NCBI RefSeq assembly: GCF_000161795.2
Contig: NZ_CP006882.1
Coordinates: 1,736,001 to 1,800,000 of the forward strand
Direction: 5' to 3'
Source of the DNA: Synechococcus sp. WH 8109
Lineage (GTDB): Bacteria > Cyanobacteriota > Cyanobacteriia > PCC-6307 > Cyanobiaceae
DNA: 64,000 nucleotides
The notes beneath the pieces are model-generated. The model had not been told where the DNA came from and ran no database searches. It saw only the letters and a program-made list of their open reading frames with translations. Shown here piece by piece: positions 50,148 to 59,626 of the stretch. The position numbers were made by a program, and so were the translations under genes. Within the stretch, counting starts at the first letter, position 1. Every line of letters starts with the position of its first letter.

Positions 50148-50172
50148 AAAAGCCCCGGCCGTAGCCGGGGCT
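50145..50172 (-). terminator. Intrinsic terminator for the DUF1400-like gene
   Basis: AGCCCCGGC/GCCGGGGCT with a four-base loop. On the minus strand a T-run follows (T6), so it ends the gene finishing at 50185. The A-rich start also permits some use by rarA. Confidence 0.85.
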
Positions 50173-50184
50173 GAAATCATGGGA

Positions 50185-50772
50185 TCAGCGCTCAGAGTTG
50201 GCTTTGATGCAAGCCGGCAGAAAGACGTACCAAGACAACAACGAGGTGGCTTGGGCTCCACTCACTTTGTCAGGAGCACAAACGTTCTGCCTGCCGTCAG
50301 TCGGTCCGTTACCGGATAAACGGAAGGAGACGGGCAGCTGTTTCATGATGCCGATAGAGCTAATGAGCCCATCTTTGGCATCCGCGATGATGGCGGCCCG
50401 CAGAGCCATGGCCGCCGTCGTCTTTTGGCTCCAATAAGGGACATAAGAACTTGTTTGATCCTTCAAAAAGGCTTCACCGGCGCCGGAATCAAGAAACCGG
50501 GACACACCGGCGAGGTCAACTGCATAGGACTTATTCAAACCAAAACGAAGCTCTTCGGTGGTCCAGCCGGACATCTGAATGGCGTCCTGAAGAGCACGGT
50601 CTGTGACCGCGCCGTCAACAAGAAAAGATTCGAGCTCGCTGTATGTAGTGGTACTAACTGAACCACCATTTTGCCAGCGCACCGGTTGCTGGGTGTTGGC
50701 TTTTGAAAAAGGGCCAGGAATGACCGCAAGGGATATACCAAGGAGAAGTAAGGCCACTACACGGTTCATCAA
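50185..50772 (-). CDS. DUF1400-like secreted protein
   Basis: 195 residues; signal peptide MNRVVALLLLGISLAVIPGP. The middle part, SELESFLVDGAVTDRALQDA, then FGLNKSYAVDLAGVSRFLDS and GAGEAFLKDQTSSYVPYWSQ, matches the N-terminal DUF1400 helical domain that precedes alpha/beta hydrolases in cyanobacteria. The hydrolase itself is absent, so this is a stand-alone version. AT content is somewhat higher than neighbours. Periplasmic, function unknown. Confidence 0.7.
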   Translation of the reverse strand: MMNRVVALLLLGISLAVIPGPFSKANTQQPVRWQNGGSVSTTTYSELESFLVDGAVTDRALQDAIQMSGWTTEELRFGLNKSYAVDLAGVSRFLDSGAGEAFLKDQTSSYVPYWSQKTTAAMALRAAIIADAKDGLISSIGIMKQLPVSFRLSGNGPTDGRQNVCAPDKVSGAQATSLLSWYVFLPACIKANSER

Positions 50773-50937
50773 AAGCTTCGGGGCAGTAGTTCAGTAAAAT
50801 AGCCCCAGAAGAAAAGCAGCTCACAAGGGTCTTGTGCGATTCGCAGTCACAGGTTCTCTCTTAAATCAAGTGAATTCTGTCTGAAGAATATTTTGGCTGA
50901 ATAGGTCTTTGCCAACCCCCAAAAAAGAAACAGCCAA

Positions 50938-51435
50938 TCAATCCAATTGAATCCCTTGCCAACCATCCGGACAGTGCCCCGCCGCGGCCTGGCCTGCTCC
51001 TTTCCGATCACCGCGGCAGTGGTGCATCCGCAGTCGACCGCCCGAGCGCTCCACCTCCGCCAGATAGGCCTCCGTGCCGAGATGGGGCTTAAGCCACAGT
51101 CGGGTCCGAAGAGGATCGCGATCCACCGTTGCCTGGAACTGCGGCCCCGACGACAGACCTAAATCCTGAAGCGAACCTGCGAATTCACCCCAGTAATGGC
51201 GCGTCATCTGAGCAAGGGTGAACTCTTTCAACAGAGTTTCGGCTTCGCTGCGTTGATACAGGGTGACCTCGCGCTGCATCAGCAGCCGGCTGAGATTCGC
51301 CTGCGATGACCAAGAAACAGCGTGATCCAACGAGAAACCATGTCGCGGCGCAACAAGTGCGCTCAAGCCCATGGCCAAAAGGCTTAGAGCCGCAAGGGAG
51401 CGTGCGATTTGCTCGGCCCGGATCCGCGACGCCAT
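50938..51435 (-). CDS. Hypothetical exported or membrane-anchored protein
   Basis: About 165 residues from ATG 51435 (MASRIRAEQIARSLAALSLL); an ATG at 51474 adds 13. One hydrophobic N-terminal segment (SLAALSLLAMGLSALVAP) may be a signal anchor. The rest includes LSRLLMQREVTLYQRSEAET, FTLAQMTRHYWGEFAGSLQD and a Cys-containing end (HHCRGDRKGAG, HCPDGWQG). The shape, one helix then a globular part with two C-terminal cysteines, recalls minor pilins or picocyanobacterial exported proteins, but no motif decides. Confidence 0.55.
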   Translation of the reverse strand: MASRIRAEQIARSLAALSLLAMGLSALVAPRHGFSLDHAVSWSSQANLSRLLMQREVTLYQRSEAETLLKEFTLAQMTRHYWGEFAGSLQDLGLSSGPQFQATVDRDPLRTRLWLKPHLGTEAYLAEVERSGGRLRMHHCRGDRKGAGQAAAGHCPDGWQGIQLD

Positions 51436-51533
51436 TCCCCAACAGCTGCAGGTTGATTGCAACGTAGGCAGCACGGACAGTCTTGTCCTGAGGGCCGTAC
51501 GCTGCCGCCACTGACCAAGCCCATTCCGTGAGT

Positions 51534-51995
51534 ATGCAAATCGGCGACGCCGCCCCCGACTTCACACTTCCCGATCAAAACGGTGATTCCATCAGGCTCG
51601 CGTCACTTCGCGGGAAGAAGGTTGTTCTGTACTTCTATCCCAAAGACGACACTCCAGGCTGCACCAAAGAAGCCTGCAACTTCCGCGATCGCTGGGAGCA
51701 ACTGAAAGCCAACAACATCACTGTTCTGGGTATCAGCAAGGACGGAGCCACCTCCCACAACAAATTCATCAACAAGCACGAACTTCCCTTCACCCTGCTC
51801 ACCGATGAGGAGCCCTGTGCCGTGGCCAGCCTCTATGAGAGCTATGGGCTGAAGAAGTTCATGGGGCGCGAATACATGGGCATGATGCGCCACACCTTCC
51901 TGATCGATGAAGAGGGAAAACTCGAGCGTATTTATCTCAAGGTGAAAGCAGCCACCATGGCCGACACGCTGATCAGCGATCTCGGGCTGAGCTGA
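51534..51995 (+). CDS. bcp: Peroxiredoxin, BCP/PrxQ type
   Basis: 153 residues from ATG 51534; GTG 51528 is an alternative. Peroxidatic Cys43 in DDTPGCTKEAC and resolving Cys48 five residues later are the PrxQ pattern. MQIGDAAPDFTLPDQNG starts the fold. It reduces hydrogen peroxide and organic peroxides with thioredoxin. The 3' end overlaps the convergent coaX gene by 23 bases. Confidence 0.95.
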   Translation: MQIGDAAPDFTLPDQNGDSIRLASLRGKKVVLYFYPKDDTPGCTKEACNFRDRWEQLKANNITVLGISKDGATSHNKFINKHELPFTLLTDEEPCAVASLYESYGLKKFMGREYMGMMRHTFLIDEEGKLERIYLKVKAATMADTLISDLGLS

Positions 51996-52698
51996 GCCCA
52001 TCCCCCAGGCTCAGCAGTGCTTGCAACTGAAGATCGCCCTCCAGCTGCAACAACTCCGTTGAACCGGACCAACGGCTCTTCAACAAGGCAGCATCCCCAC
52101 CGCAGATCCACAGCAAACCTTGGGCATGCTGCTGAGCCACTGCAATGGAAGCCAACATCGCCTCCAGCACACCGCGCTGCATGGCAGCCACGGTTTGTTG
52201 TGGGAAGACCTCTTGCAGAGCGTCGTTGTCGAGATCCTCAGGGGTTGATGGCAAGCCGAGGGTTCCCCTGGCCATGGCCTGGAGCTGGAGCCGATAGCCC
52301 GGGATCAGCTGTCCGCCTCCAAAACACCCGTCCGCCGTCACCCGGGTGAGGCTCAACACGGTGCCGGCATCCACCAGAAGCAACCCCCTGGAACAGTCGA
52401 GCTGTTGCTCTTGGCTACAGCGCCAGGCCATCCAAGACCCGAGTGCCCGGTCCACCCCCAACCAAGGAGGAGCCTTGGGTAAGGGCACATCCTCAAGGCG
52501 AATGCGCAGATCCTGGTGGGCCATGAGCGACTCAGGCACCGGCCCCACCGCCGCCCAGACCGGAGGGTTGGTCCCGATACGACCAGGATCTGGAGGCCCA
52601 TGATCCACACAAACAACGTGGTGTTCCCGCTGGGCCCAATGCCAACGGCTGTTACCAATCAGCAGAACGCGGTCACCGCCCCGTGTAGCCCCTGTCAC
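51973..52698 (-). CDS. coaX: Type III pantothenate kinase
   Basis: 241 residues, GTG start directly after the cysH stop (TGAGTG). Motifs: VLLIGNSRWHWA (phosphate 1 motif in the picocyanobacterial variant), GVDRALGSWMAW (substrate site) and LLVDAGTVLSLTRV (phosphate 2), GGGQLIPGYRL. It makes 4'-phosphopantothenate, the first step of coenzyme A synthesis, needs a monovalent cation and is not feedback-inhibited by CoA. Co-transcribed with cysH. Confidence 0.88.
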   Translation of the reverse strand: MTGATRGGDRVLLIGNSRWHWAQREHHVVCVDHGPPDPGRIGTNPPVWAAVGPVPESLMAHQDLRIRLEDVPLPKAPPWLGVDRALGSWMAWRCSQEQQLDCSRGLLLVDAGTVLSLTRVTADGCFGGGQLIPGYRLQLQAMARGTLGLPSTPEDLDNDALQEVFPQQTVAAMQRGVLEAMLASIAVAQQHAQGLLWICGGDAALLKSRWSGSTELLQLEGDLQLQALLSLGDGLSSARDR

Positions 52699-53535
52699 TC
52701 AGATGCCTTCACCCATCAGCCCTTCATTCACCTCCTGGGGCAGATGAATTCCACACTCCTGCTTCAAGCCACCAAAGCGGGTGTCACGGCCACTCAGATC
52801 GCCCACATCCGGGCCACTGGAATGCCAGTCGCCGACCGTGGAATAACCCTGTTCAAACAACGGATGCTGGGGAAGATTGTTCTCCTGCATGTAGTAGTAC
52901 ACATCGCGCTTCGTCCACTCGAGCAGGGGGCGCAATGACCAACGCTCCCGAATCGGATCCAACGCGGTCATCGAACGGCGGTGATCGGTCTGGCCACGCC
53001 GCACGCCACTGGCCCAGCAGCGCGTGTTCAGGTCGTTGAGCGCTCGCTCCAGAGGTTCAACCTTGCGGATCCGGTGATAAGTCTCTAGGTCTTCCACGCG
53101 ACCGGACTCCCAAAGCCGCCCGTGCAGGGCTTCCATCCGAGCCGGGGACATCTCGCTCTGACTCACCACCAGACGAATCCTGAGCTGTTGGGTGAGTTGA
53201 GCGGCATAGCTGTAAGTCTCCGGTGGCAGATAACCGGTATCGATCCAGATCACCCGCACAGCATCACCCCCGGGGAGGGTGCTCAGCATGTGCAGAAGCA
53301 CAGCTGATTGGATCCCGAAACTCGTGGTGAGAGCGAAATTCTCACCGAACTGCTCCAATCCCCAGGCCAGACGCTGCTGCGGTTCCATCGCCTCCAGGAG
53401 CTTGCGCCCTTCGAGTAACTCGTTTTGCACCGCCATGGGCACCATGACCTCAGGAGCCTCCGTCATCTCGCCATCTTCCCCTGTCGTGGGACCGGGTGTG
53501 GTTCCTATCGTTTCAGAACTGGCTGCACTCTTCAT
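52699..53535 (-). CDS. cysH: Phosphoadenylylsulfate (PAPS) reductase
   Basis: About 278 residues from ATG 53535; a start at the internal ATG near 53467 (MTEAPEV) is possible, since the first ~45 residues are low-complexity. It has ALTTSFGIQSAVLLHML, VIWIDTGYLPPETY, CWASGVRRGQTDHR and the catalytic ECGIH near the C-terminus. The extra CC...CxxC Fe-S cysteines of APS reductases are absent, so it should use PAPS with thioredoxin. It reduces activated sulfate to sulfite. The start overlaps the divergent NDH-2 start. Confidence 0.93.
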   Translation of the reverse strand: MKSAASSETIGTTPGPTTGEDGEMTEAPEVMVPMAVQNELLEGRKLLEAMEPQQRLAWGLEQFGENFALTTSFGIQSAVLLHMLSTLPGGDAVRVIWIDTGYLPPETYSYAAQLTQQLRIRLVVSQSEMSPARMEALHGRLWESGRVEDLETYHRIRKVEPLERALNDLNTRCWASGVRRGQTDHRRSMTALDPIRERWSLRPLLEWTKRDVYYYMQENNLPQHPLFEQGYSTVGDWHSSGPDVGDLSGRDTRFGGLKQECGIHLPQEVNEGLMGEGI

Positions 53536-54679
53536 GCGTTCACCCTCGTCCCCATCGGATGCCGTGGTGATCGTCGGCGGTGGATTCGGAGGACTATTCA
53601 CAGCACTTGCTCTTCAGCGACGGCAGCCCAACTGCCCCATCGTTCTGATCGAACCGCGGGATCGCTTTCTGTTTCAACCGTTGCTGTACGAACTGCTCAG
53701 CGATGAACTTCAAAGCTGGGAGGTGGCCCCCCGCTACGACCAACTGCTGAACAACGGCATCTGCTGGATCAAGGACAGCGTTGTTGGCATCGATCAAACC
53801 AGCCAAAGCATCGAACTGGCCTCCGGAGACCACTTGGGCTGGTCACAACTGGTGCTGGCGACGGGCTCGAAAGCCAATGATTTCGGCATTCCAGGCGTCA
53901 AGGAACACAGCTCCGGCTTCCGCGACCTCAACGATGTGAGCCGCCTCAAGCAATGGCTCAACAGCCTGCACCACCAACGGGATGGAGAGGCCGGGCTGAT
54001 CATTGTTGGCGCGGGACCCACCGGCGTGGAGCTGGCCTGCAAGCTGGCGGATCTGATCGACGGTGCTGCCAGCATTCGACTCGTGGAGATGGGAGATGAA
54101 ATCCTCCCCGGCAGCTCAGCATTCAATCGCGAGCGGGCCCAGGCCGCGCTGGAACGCAAAGGGGTGGTGGTCCAGCTCAACACCAGCGTGAGCGAAGTGA
54201 AGTCCAGCACTGCTGTCCTTGCCGATGGTGCTGTTTTGCGTCACGTAGGCCTGATCTGGACCGCAGGAAGCCGCCCCTCCATCCCCGCCATCTCACCCAC
54301 ACCTGTGCTGGAACGGGGGCGTCTGGCCGTTGACGATGACCTGCGCCTGGTGGGCTGTGCCAACACGTTCGCCCTCGGGGATCTCTCAGCCCGACCAGGC
54401 AGCCCATGGCCCGCCAGCGCCCAGGTGGCGATGCAGCAAGGCGATGCCACTGCCGCAGCCATCGCAAAGCTACGGGTGGAGGAAGAGCCGCAACCCTTTC
54501 AGTTCGAGGACCGAGGCGAAATGCTCAGCCTCGGTGTCGGTGAGGCCACCCTCACCGGCATGGGGCTCACCCTGGCTGGCCCATTGGCCTTCCAGTTGCG
54601 ACGGGCCACCTATCTCACGCGCCTGCCAGGGCTCTCTCTGGGTCTGCGCTCGGCAGGCGCCTGGTTGCTGAACCGTTGA
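53534..54679 (+). CDS. Type II NADH dehydrogenase-like flavoprotein
   Basis: 381 residues from ATG 53534. FAD-binding VVIVGGGFGGLFTALAL (about 11-27) and NAD-binding LIIVGAGPTGVELACKL (about 155) are the two dinucleotide folds; FALGDLSARPG contacts FAD. It is the NDH-2 family, which passes electrons from NAD(P)H to quinone without pumping protons; in cyanobacteria some members act as redox sensors. Divergent from cysH with a two-base overlap of start codons. Confidence 0.88.
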   Translation: MRSPSSPSDAVVIVGGGFGGLFTALALQRRQPNCPIVLIEPRDRFLFQPLLYELLSDELQSWEVAPRYDQLLNNGICWIKDSVVGIDQTSQSIELASGDHLGWSQLVLATGSKANDFGIPGVKEHSSGFRDLNDVSRLKQWLNSLHHQRDGEAGLIIVGAGPTGVELACKLADLIDGAASIRLVEMGDEILPGSSAFNRERAQAALERKGVVVQLNTSVSEVKSSTAVLADGAVLRHVGLIWTAGSRPSIPAISPTPVLERGRLAVDDDLRLVGCANTFALGDLSARPGSPWPASAQVAMQQGDATAAAIAKLRVEEEPQPFQFEDRGEMLSLGVGEATLTGMGLTLAGPLAFQLRRATYLTRLPGLSLGLRSAGAWLLNR

Positions 54680-56352
54680 AGCAATCCCACCTTGGCGGGC
54701 GTTGCCGTGGTCTGCGCCCCAGCCAGCAACGCCAGCTGGAGCGGTTGAGCCATCGCCGTCATCCCGAAGACTGCGGTGCCGATCTACTGAGCCTCGAACG
54801 CTTGGCCGACCTGGTGCTGGATCTGGAGATGGCATTGCATCTGGTGCTGGACGGCCGCGGCCTCTGCCGCCTGCTCTGGCTCGGGCCTCTCACCGGTAGG
54901 GATTCTCTGCTGCAGCATCTGCCGGCGACGCCGCGGCGGAGCAGCGGGGGATGGCGACTGATCAGCTGCCCTTTCGCTCGCAAAGGGCTGCACTCAGATC
55001 CCCGCGACGCCGTGGTCGCCCTTGATATCGCTCCTCGGCACTGGCTGCGCTTTGCACCCTGCCCGGGGGCCGATGGAGCTCGCCCGGCCGAACTCTTGAT
55101 CCCTGACCCGTCTCAAGCCGATGGCTGGAGACCGTTTGAAAAGGGCAACCTGAGGGATCTTTGCGTCCTCACACCCGACGAACCCCATCCCCAAAGCATC
55201 AGTGCCGCAACAGGAGACGAGCGGGTTCTTCTGCTCACGCTCACCAGTGGCGATGAACAGCGCGACCAGCGGGATCTGGCTGAGCTGGAAGGCCTGGTGC
55301 GAAGTGCCGGCGCCGAACCGGTGGCCAGGACCAGCCAGCGCCGGGGCCAAACCAATCCCCAAACGCTATGGGGCTCCGGAAAACTTCAGGAAGCCGCCCT
55401 AGAGATCCGCCGCTGGCAGGCCTCCCTGGTGATCACCGACCGGGAGCTCACCCCCGTGCAGGCCCGCAATCTCGAACGGCTGCTCAGCTGCCCGGTCTCC
55501 GACCGCAGCGAATTGATCCTCGACATCTTTGCCCAGCGGGCTGGCAGCGCTGCAGGGCGGCTTCAAGTGGAACTGGCTCAGCTGCGCTACCGGTTGCCGC
55601 GCCTGTTGGGACGGGGCAGCAGCCTGTCGCGGCAGGGCGGCGGCATCGGCACGCGCGGCCCAGGGGAAACACAGTTGGAAAAAGACCGAAGGGCCATCAG
55701 CCGACGCATCGAACGACTGCTTCGGGATCAACGCCAACTTCAATCCCACCGCAGCCGCTTACGGGATCAGCGGCGTGATCTGCCGCGGGTAGCGCTTGTG
55801 GGCTACACCAATGCGGGCAAATCCAGCCTTCTCAATGCCTTGTGCGGCAAACGGGCCAGTGATCGCGTTCTAGCGGAGAACAAGTTGTTCGCGACCCTTG
55901 ACCCCACCACCCGCAAACTCGACCTTCCCTGCCCTGGGGCACGCCCCGAACGGTTACTGATCACCGACACGGTGGGCTTCATCCGCGATCTCCCCGCCCC
56001 ACTGGTGGAAGCCTTCCGCGCCACGCTGGAGGAGGCGCTGGATGCCGATGTGCTCCTGCTGGTGATCGACCTTGCTGACCCCGACTGGCAGGGCCACCTG
56101 GACACTGTGCATCGGCTGCTCGATGAGCTTGGCAGCACTGCCCTGCGACGGGTGATCGCCAATCAGATCGACCGCTGTGAAGCAACTGAGATCGAGATGA
56201 TTCATCAGCGGGAACCCGACGCCCTGTTTCTCTCGGCGGTGCGGGGGGATGGGCTCCAGGGCCTAAAACAGTGGCTGCGGGAGCAATTTTTTGATCCCGG
56301 GGCAGAATCGCCACAATTCACGACCGGCGACTCGCCGCCATGGCCGAGCTGA
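54676..56352 (+). CDS. hflX: GTPase HflX
   Basis: 558 residues from a TTG overlapping the NDH-2 stop. The N-terminal region (1-190) is the extended cyanobacterial form. The HflX N-domain is about 190-365 (NPQTLWGSGKLQE, DRELTPVQARNLE, GTRGPGETQLEKDRR). The G domain carries G1 GYTNAGKSS (about 375), G3 DTVGF (about 431) and G4 NQID (about 495). HflX splits stalled or hibernating 70S ribosomes under stress. It overlaps the next gene by 13 bases. Confidence 0.93.
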   Translation: MKQSHLGGRCRGLRPSQQRQLERLSHRRHPEDCGADLLSLERLADLVLDLEMALHLVLDGRGLCRLLWLGPLTGRDSLLQHLPATPRRSSGGWRLISCPFARKGLHSDPRDAVVALDIAPRHWLRFAPCPGADGARPAELLIPDPSQADGWRPFEKGNLRDLCVLTPDEPHPQSISAATGDERVLLLTLTSGDEQRDQRDLAELEGLVRSAGAEPVARTSQRRGQTNPQTLWGSGKLQEAALEIRRWQASLVITDRELTPVQARNLERLLSCPVSDRSELILDIFAQRAGSAAGRLQVELAQLRYRLPRLLGRGSSLSRQGGGIGTRGPGETQLEKDRRAISRRIERLLRDQRQLQSHRSRLRDQRRDLPRVALVGYTNAGKSSLLNALCGKRASDRVLAENKLFATLDPTTRKLDLPCPGARPERLLITDTVGFIRDLPAPLVEAFRATLEEALDADVLLLVIDLADPDWQGHLDTVHRLLDELGSTALRRVIANQIDRCEATEIEMIHQREPDALFLSAVRGDGLQGLKQWLREQFFDPGAESPQFTTGDSPPWPS

Positions 56353-58157
56353 GCAACGCTCTTCAGAACCCTCAGGCGTTGATCACCCTGGGCGTGTTGG
56401 CTCTGGCAGTGGTGCTGTTCATCACCGGGTTGATTGCACCGGAGCTCACCGGGTTGCTGAGTTTGAGCCTGTTGATCGCCACCGGGGTGCTCAATCCCCA
56501 GGAGGCTCTGGCGGGCTTCGGAAGTCCTGCACTGATCACCCTGTTGGGCCTTTTCCCGGTCTCCGCGGCACTGTTCAAGAGCGGTGCCCTGGATCGACTC
56601 AGAGATCTGATCGCCACAGAACGGATCCGGTCTTCGCGGCGTCTGATCGCACTAATGGCTTTCGTGATCGCCCCGGTGTCAGGGATTGTTCCCAACACCC
56701 CCGTGGTGGCCTCGCTTCTGCCCGTGGTGGAGGGCTGGTGCCAACGGCGCGGCATTTCGCCATCCCGGGTGCTCTTGCCCTTGTCGTTTTCCACCGTGCT
56801 GGGGGGCACCCTCACCCTGCTGGGCAGCTCGGTGAACCTGTTGGTGAGCGACATCAGCGAGCAACTGGGTTACGGCTCCCTCGATCTGTTCAGCTTCACG
56901 CTGATCAGCTTGCCGGTCTGGCTGGCCGGGGCCATCTACCTGGTGATGGCTCCGAGGGTGCTGCTGCCGGACCGTGGTGCCACAACGGATGATCTGGGCA
57001 ACACCAGCAAAACGAGCAGCTACTGCACAGAAGTGCGCATCCCCCCCGACTCGGAGCTGGTGGGTCGCTCACTGCTGAACAGTCGGCTGCAACGCCGTTT
57101 CGACGTGGACGTTCTGGAGCTGCAGCGCGGTGGAGAGCGGCTGCTGCCCCCCCTGGCGGACCGTCGTCTTGAAGCCGGCGATCGTCTGCTTCTGCGGGTC
57201 ACCCGCCCCGATCTGCTGCGTCTCCAGCAGGATCACACGGTTCAGCTCACAACTCAGAGGCAGAACACCGGGTTCAGCGTCAACACCGAAGAGTCAAGCG
57301 GTCAGAAGACCGTGGAAGTTTTGCTGCCGGCTGGTTCCACCCTGGCCGGCGCCAGCCTGCGGGAATTGCGGTTCCGGCAACGCCACAACGCTACGGTACT
57401 CGCCCTTCGCCGCGGCCAGGAGACCGTTCAGGAACGTCTCGGCCAAGTAATCCTGCGGGAGGGCGATGTGCTGCTGTTGCAGGCACCGATCGACTCCATC
57501 CGCGGCCTGCAGGCCAGCAACGACCTGTTGGTGCTGGATCGACTGGAGGATGACCTGCCCACAGTGCGGCGCAAGCCCGTGGCCGTCAGCATCGCCCTGG
57601 CGATGCTTCTCCTGCCGACGCTCACCCCCATTCCCCTGGTAGCGGCGGTGCTGTTGGCCATGGTGAGCGTGGTAGCCACCGGCTGTCTGCGCCTCGGCGA
57701 ATTGCAGCGCTCAATTAGGCTGGACGTGATCCTGTTACTGGGATCCCTCACCAGTTTCAGCGTTGCCATGCAGAGCACGGGCCTCGCAGATGCCCTCGCC
57801 CTGGTACTCCAGCAGGGGCTGGCGGGCTGGCCGAGCTATGCCGCTTTGATGGTGGTCTTCATCGGCACCACGCTGTTGACCCAGGTGATGAGCAATGCCG
57901 CCTCGGTGGCCCTGCTGGCGCCTGTCGCGGTGCAACTGGCCCCATCCCTGCAGTTGTCTCCCACCGCATTGCTGATCACAGTGTTGTTCGGTGCGAGTCA
58001 ATCCTTTCTCACCCCCGTCGGGTACCAGACCAATTTGATGGTGTTCGGTCCAGGCCGTTATCGCTTTCTCGACGTCACCCGCTACGGAATTGGCCTGACG
58101 CTGATCATGACCATCATCGTGCCGGCCCTGATCCTCTGGCATTACGGCGGATCCTGA
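56340..58157 (+). CDS. SLC13/DASS-type anion transporter with two RCK-C domains
   Basis: 605 residues. N-terminal helices (about 15-215) include LAVVLFITGLIAPELTGLLS and the family hairpin FGSPALITLLGLFPVSAALF. Two TrkA-C/RCK-C-like soluble domains lie between the halves (about 230-300, EVRIPPDSELVGRSLLNSRL; about 325-395, VEVLLPAGSTLAGASLRELR). C-terminal helices end with the hairpin MSNAASVALLAPVAVQL. This is the sodium/sulfate or dicarboxylate symporter layout found in cyanobacterial sulfate permeases. It is followed by the Ktr genes. Confidence 0.88.
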   Translation: MAELSNALQNPQALITLGVLALAVVLFITGLIAPELTGLLSLSLLIATGVLNPQEALAGFGSPALITLLGLFPVSAALFKSGALDRLRDLIATERIRSSRRLIALMAFVIAPVSGIVPNTPVVASLLPVVEGWCQRRGISPSRVLLPLSFSTVLGGTLTLLGSSVNLLVSDISEQLGYGSLDLFSFTLISLPVWLAGAIYLVMAPRVLLPDRGATTDDLGNTSKTSSYCTEVRIPPDSELVGRSLLNSRLQRRFDVDVLELQRGGERLLPPLADRRLEAGDRLLLRVTRPDLLRLQQDHTVQLTTQRQNTGFSVNTEESSGQKTVEVLLPAGSTLAGASLRELRFRQRHNATVLALRRGQETVQERLGQVILREGDVLLLQAPIDSIRGLQASNDLLVLDRLEDDLPTVRRKPVAVSIALAMLLLPTLTPIPLVAAVLLAMVSVVATGCLRLGELQRSIRLDVILLLGSLTSFSVAMQSTGLADALALVLQQGLAGWPSYAALMVVFIGTTLLTQVMSNAASVALLAPVAVQLAPSLQLSPTALLITVLFGASQSFLTPVGYQTNLMVFGPGRYRFLDVTRYGIGLTLIMTIIVPALILWHYGGS

Positions 58158-58186
58158 ACAACACTGGTCAGATCTCGCATGCTCCT

Positions 58187-59602
58187 GTGCCGATCGGAAG
58201 GGCCATCGAACGCAGCCAGGGCTGGCATCGTCGGCTCACGGTTCCACAGTTCACCGTGGTGACTGGATTGCTAGTGGTGCTGACCGGCACGTTGTTGCTG
58301 GCCACTCCGCTGTGCTCCTCAAGCCGCGTGGGGCTATGGGAAGCTCTGTTCACGGCTACATCAGCCATCACCGTGACGGGCCTGTCGATCATCGACATCG
58401 GCACCGATCTCACGACCTTCGGCCAGGCGGTGCTAGCCCTAATGATCCTGGCGGGGGGCCTTGGCCTGATGGCCATCACCACGTTTCTTCAGGGCTTTGT
58501 GGTGCAGGGAACAGCCCTGCGCCGCCGCCTGGATCGGGGGCAGGCCCTGGATGAATTCGGCGTTGGGGGCGTTGGGCGCACGTTTCGTGGCATTGCCCTG
58601 ACGGCGACGCTGGTGATCCTGTTGGGGGGTGTGATCCTGTATCACTTCGGCTTCGATGACATCCCCAACCGTGGCGAACGCCTCTGGGCTGCGGTGTTCC
58701 ACAGCATCTCGGCTTACAACAACGCGGGATTCGGACTCTGGAACGACAGCCTCGAGCGCTACCGCAGCAATGGGGTTGTGAATGCAGTGGTGATGCTGCT
58801 GATCGTGGCCGGCGGCCTGGGGTGGCGGGTCACCAGCGATCTGACCACGCAGCTATTGCGCAGACGGCGAAGCCGGCGGCGTCTGAGTCTGCACTCCCGC
58901 CTGGTGCTGCGCACCACCCTGCTGTTGATCGTCTTCGGGGCAGGGGGGCTGGCCCTGACGGAATGGTTAAACCAGGGTGAGATCTTCGCGGGCATGCCCT
59001 GGTCTGAGCGGTGGCTCACAGCCCTGTTCAAATCCGTCACGGCACGCACAGCCGGCTTCAGCACCGTTCCGCTCTCGCTCGACACCGTCACCGAATCGAG
59101 CCTGCTGTTGCTGATGGTGCTGATGTTCATCGGAGCCAGCCCCGGCGGTACCGGTGGTGGGATCAAGACCACCACCGTGGCCGCCTTGATGGCGGCCACC
59201 CGTTCCACCCTGCGAGGCCGGGAGGTGGTGGTGATTCGAAACAGAAGCATCAGCGACAAGGTGGTGCTTAGGGCCGTCGGCATCACGGTGGGTTCCCTGC
59301 TGTTCGTGATGGCCATGGCGATGCTGATCAGCATCGCCAGCAATGTGAACGGCAAGGATTCATTCACCTTTATGGAAATGCTGTTCACCTGCATCTCCGC
59401 TTTTGCCACTGTGGGCCTAGATCTGGGAGTCACCGTTGAACTCCCCCGTTTCGGCCAGGCCGTGCTGATGGTGGGAATGTTTGTGGGACGGTTGGGAATC
59501 CTGTTGCTGGTGAGTGCGATCTGGGAAGCGATGACGCAAGAACAACTCCAGATGAATCGCCAGAATCGAGTCGGTTACCCCAGCGAGGATCTGTATGTCT
59601 GA
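58187..59602 (+). CDS. ktrB: Potassium transporter, TrkH/KtrB subunit
   Basis: 471 residues from GTG 58187. The four selectivity loops are visible: SAITVTGLSII, SAYNNAGFGLW, TARTAGFSTVP and SAFATVGLDLG, each with the central Gly. The gate region in the third repeat (GASPGGTGGGIKTTT) is typical of KtrB. It forms the sodium-dependent potassium channel of the Ktr system, important in osmotic and high-salt adaptation; it pairs with KtrA encoded 24 bases later. Confidence 0.93.
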   Translation: MPIGRAIERSQGWHRRLTVPQFTVVTGLLVVLTGTLLLATPLCSSSRVGLWEALFTATSAITVTGLSIIDIGTDLTTFGQAVLALMILAGGLGLMAITTFLQGFVVQGTALRRRLDRGQALDEFGVGGVGRTFRGIALTATLVILLGGVILYHFGFDDIPNRGERLWAAVFHSISAYNNAGFGLWNDSLERYRSNGVVNAVVMLLIVAGGLGWRVTSDLTTQLLRRRRSRRRLSLHSRLVLRTTLLLIVFGAGGLALTEWLNQGEIFAGMPWSERWLTALFKSVTARTAGFSTVPLSLDTVTESSLLLLMVLMFIGASPGGTGGGIKTTTVAALMAATRSTLRGREVVVIRNRSISDKVVLRAVGITVGSLLFVMAMAMLISIASNVNGKDSFTFMEMLFTCISAFATVGLDLGVTVELPRFGQAVLMVGMFVGRLGILLLVSAIWEAMTQEQLQMNRQNRVGYPSEDLYV

Positions 59603-59626
59603 GCGTGATCAGCGGGGGAGGCAGCG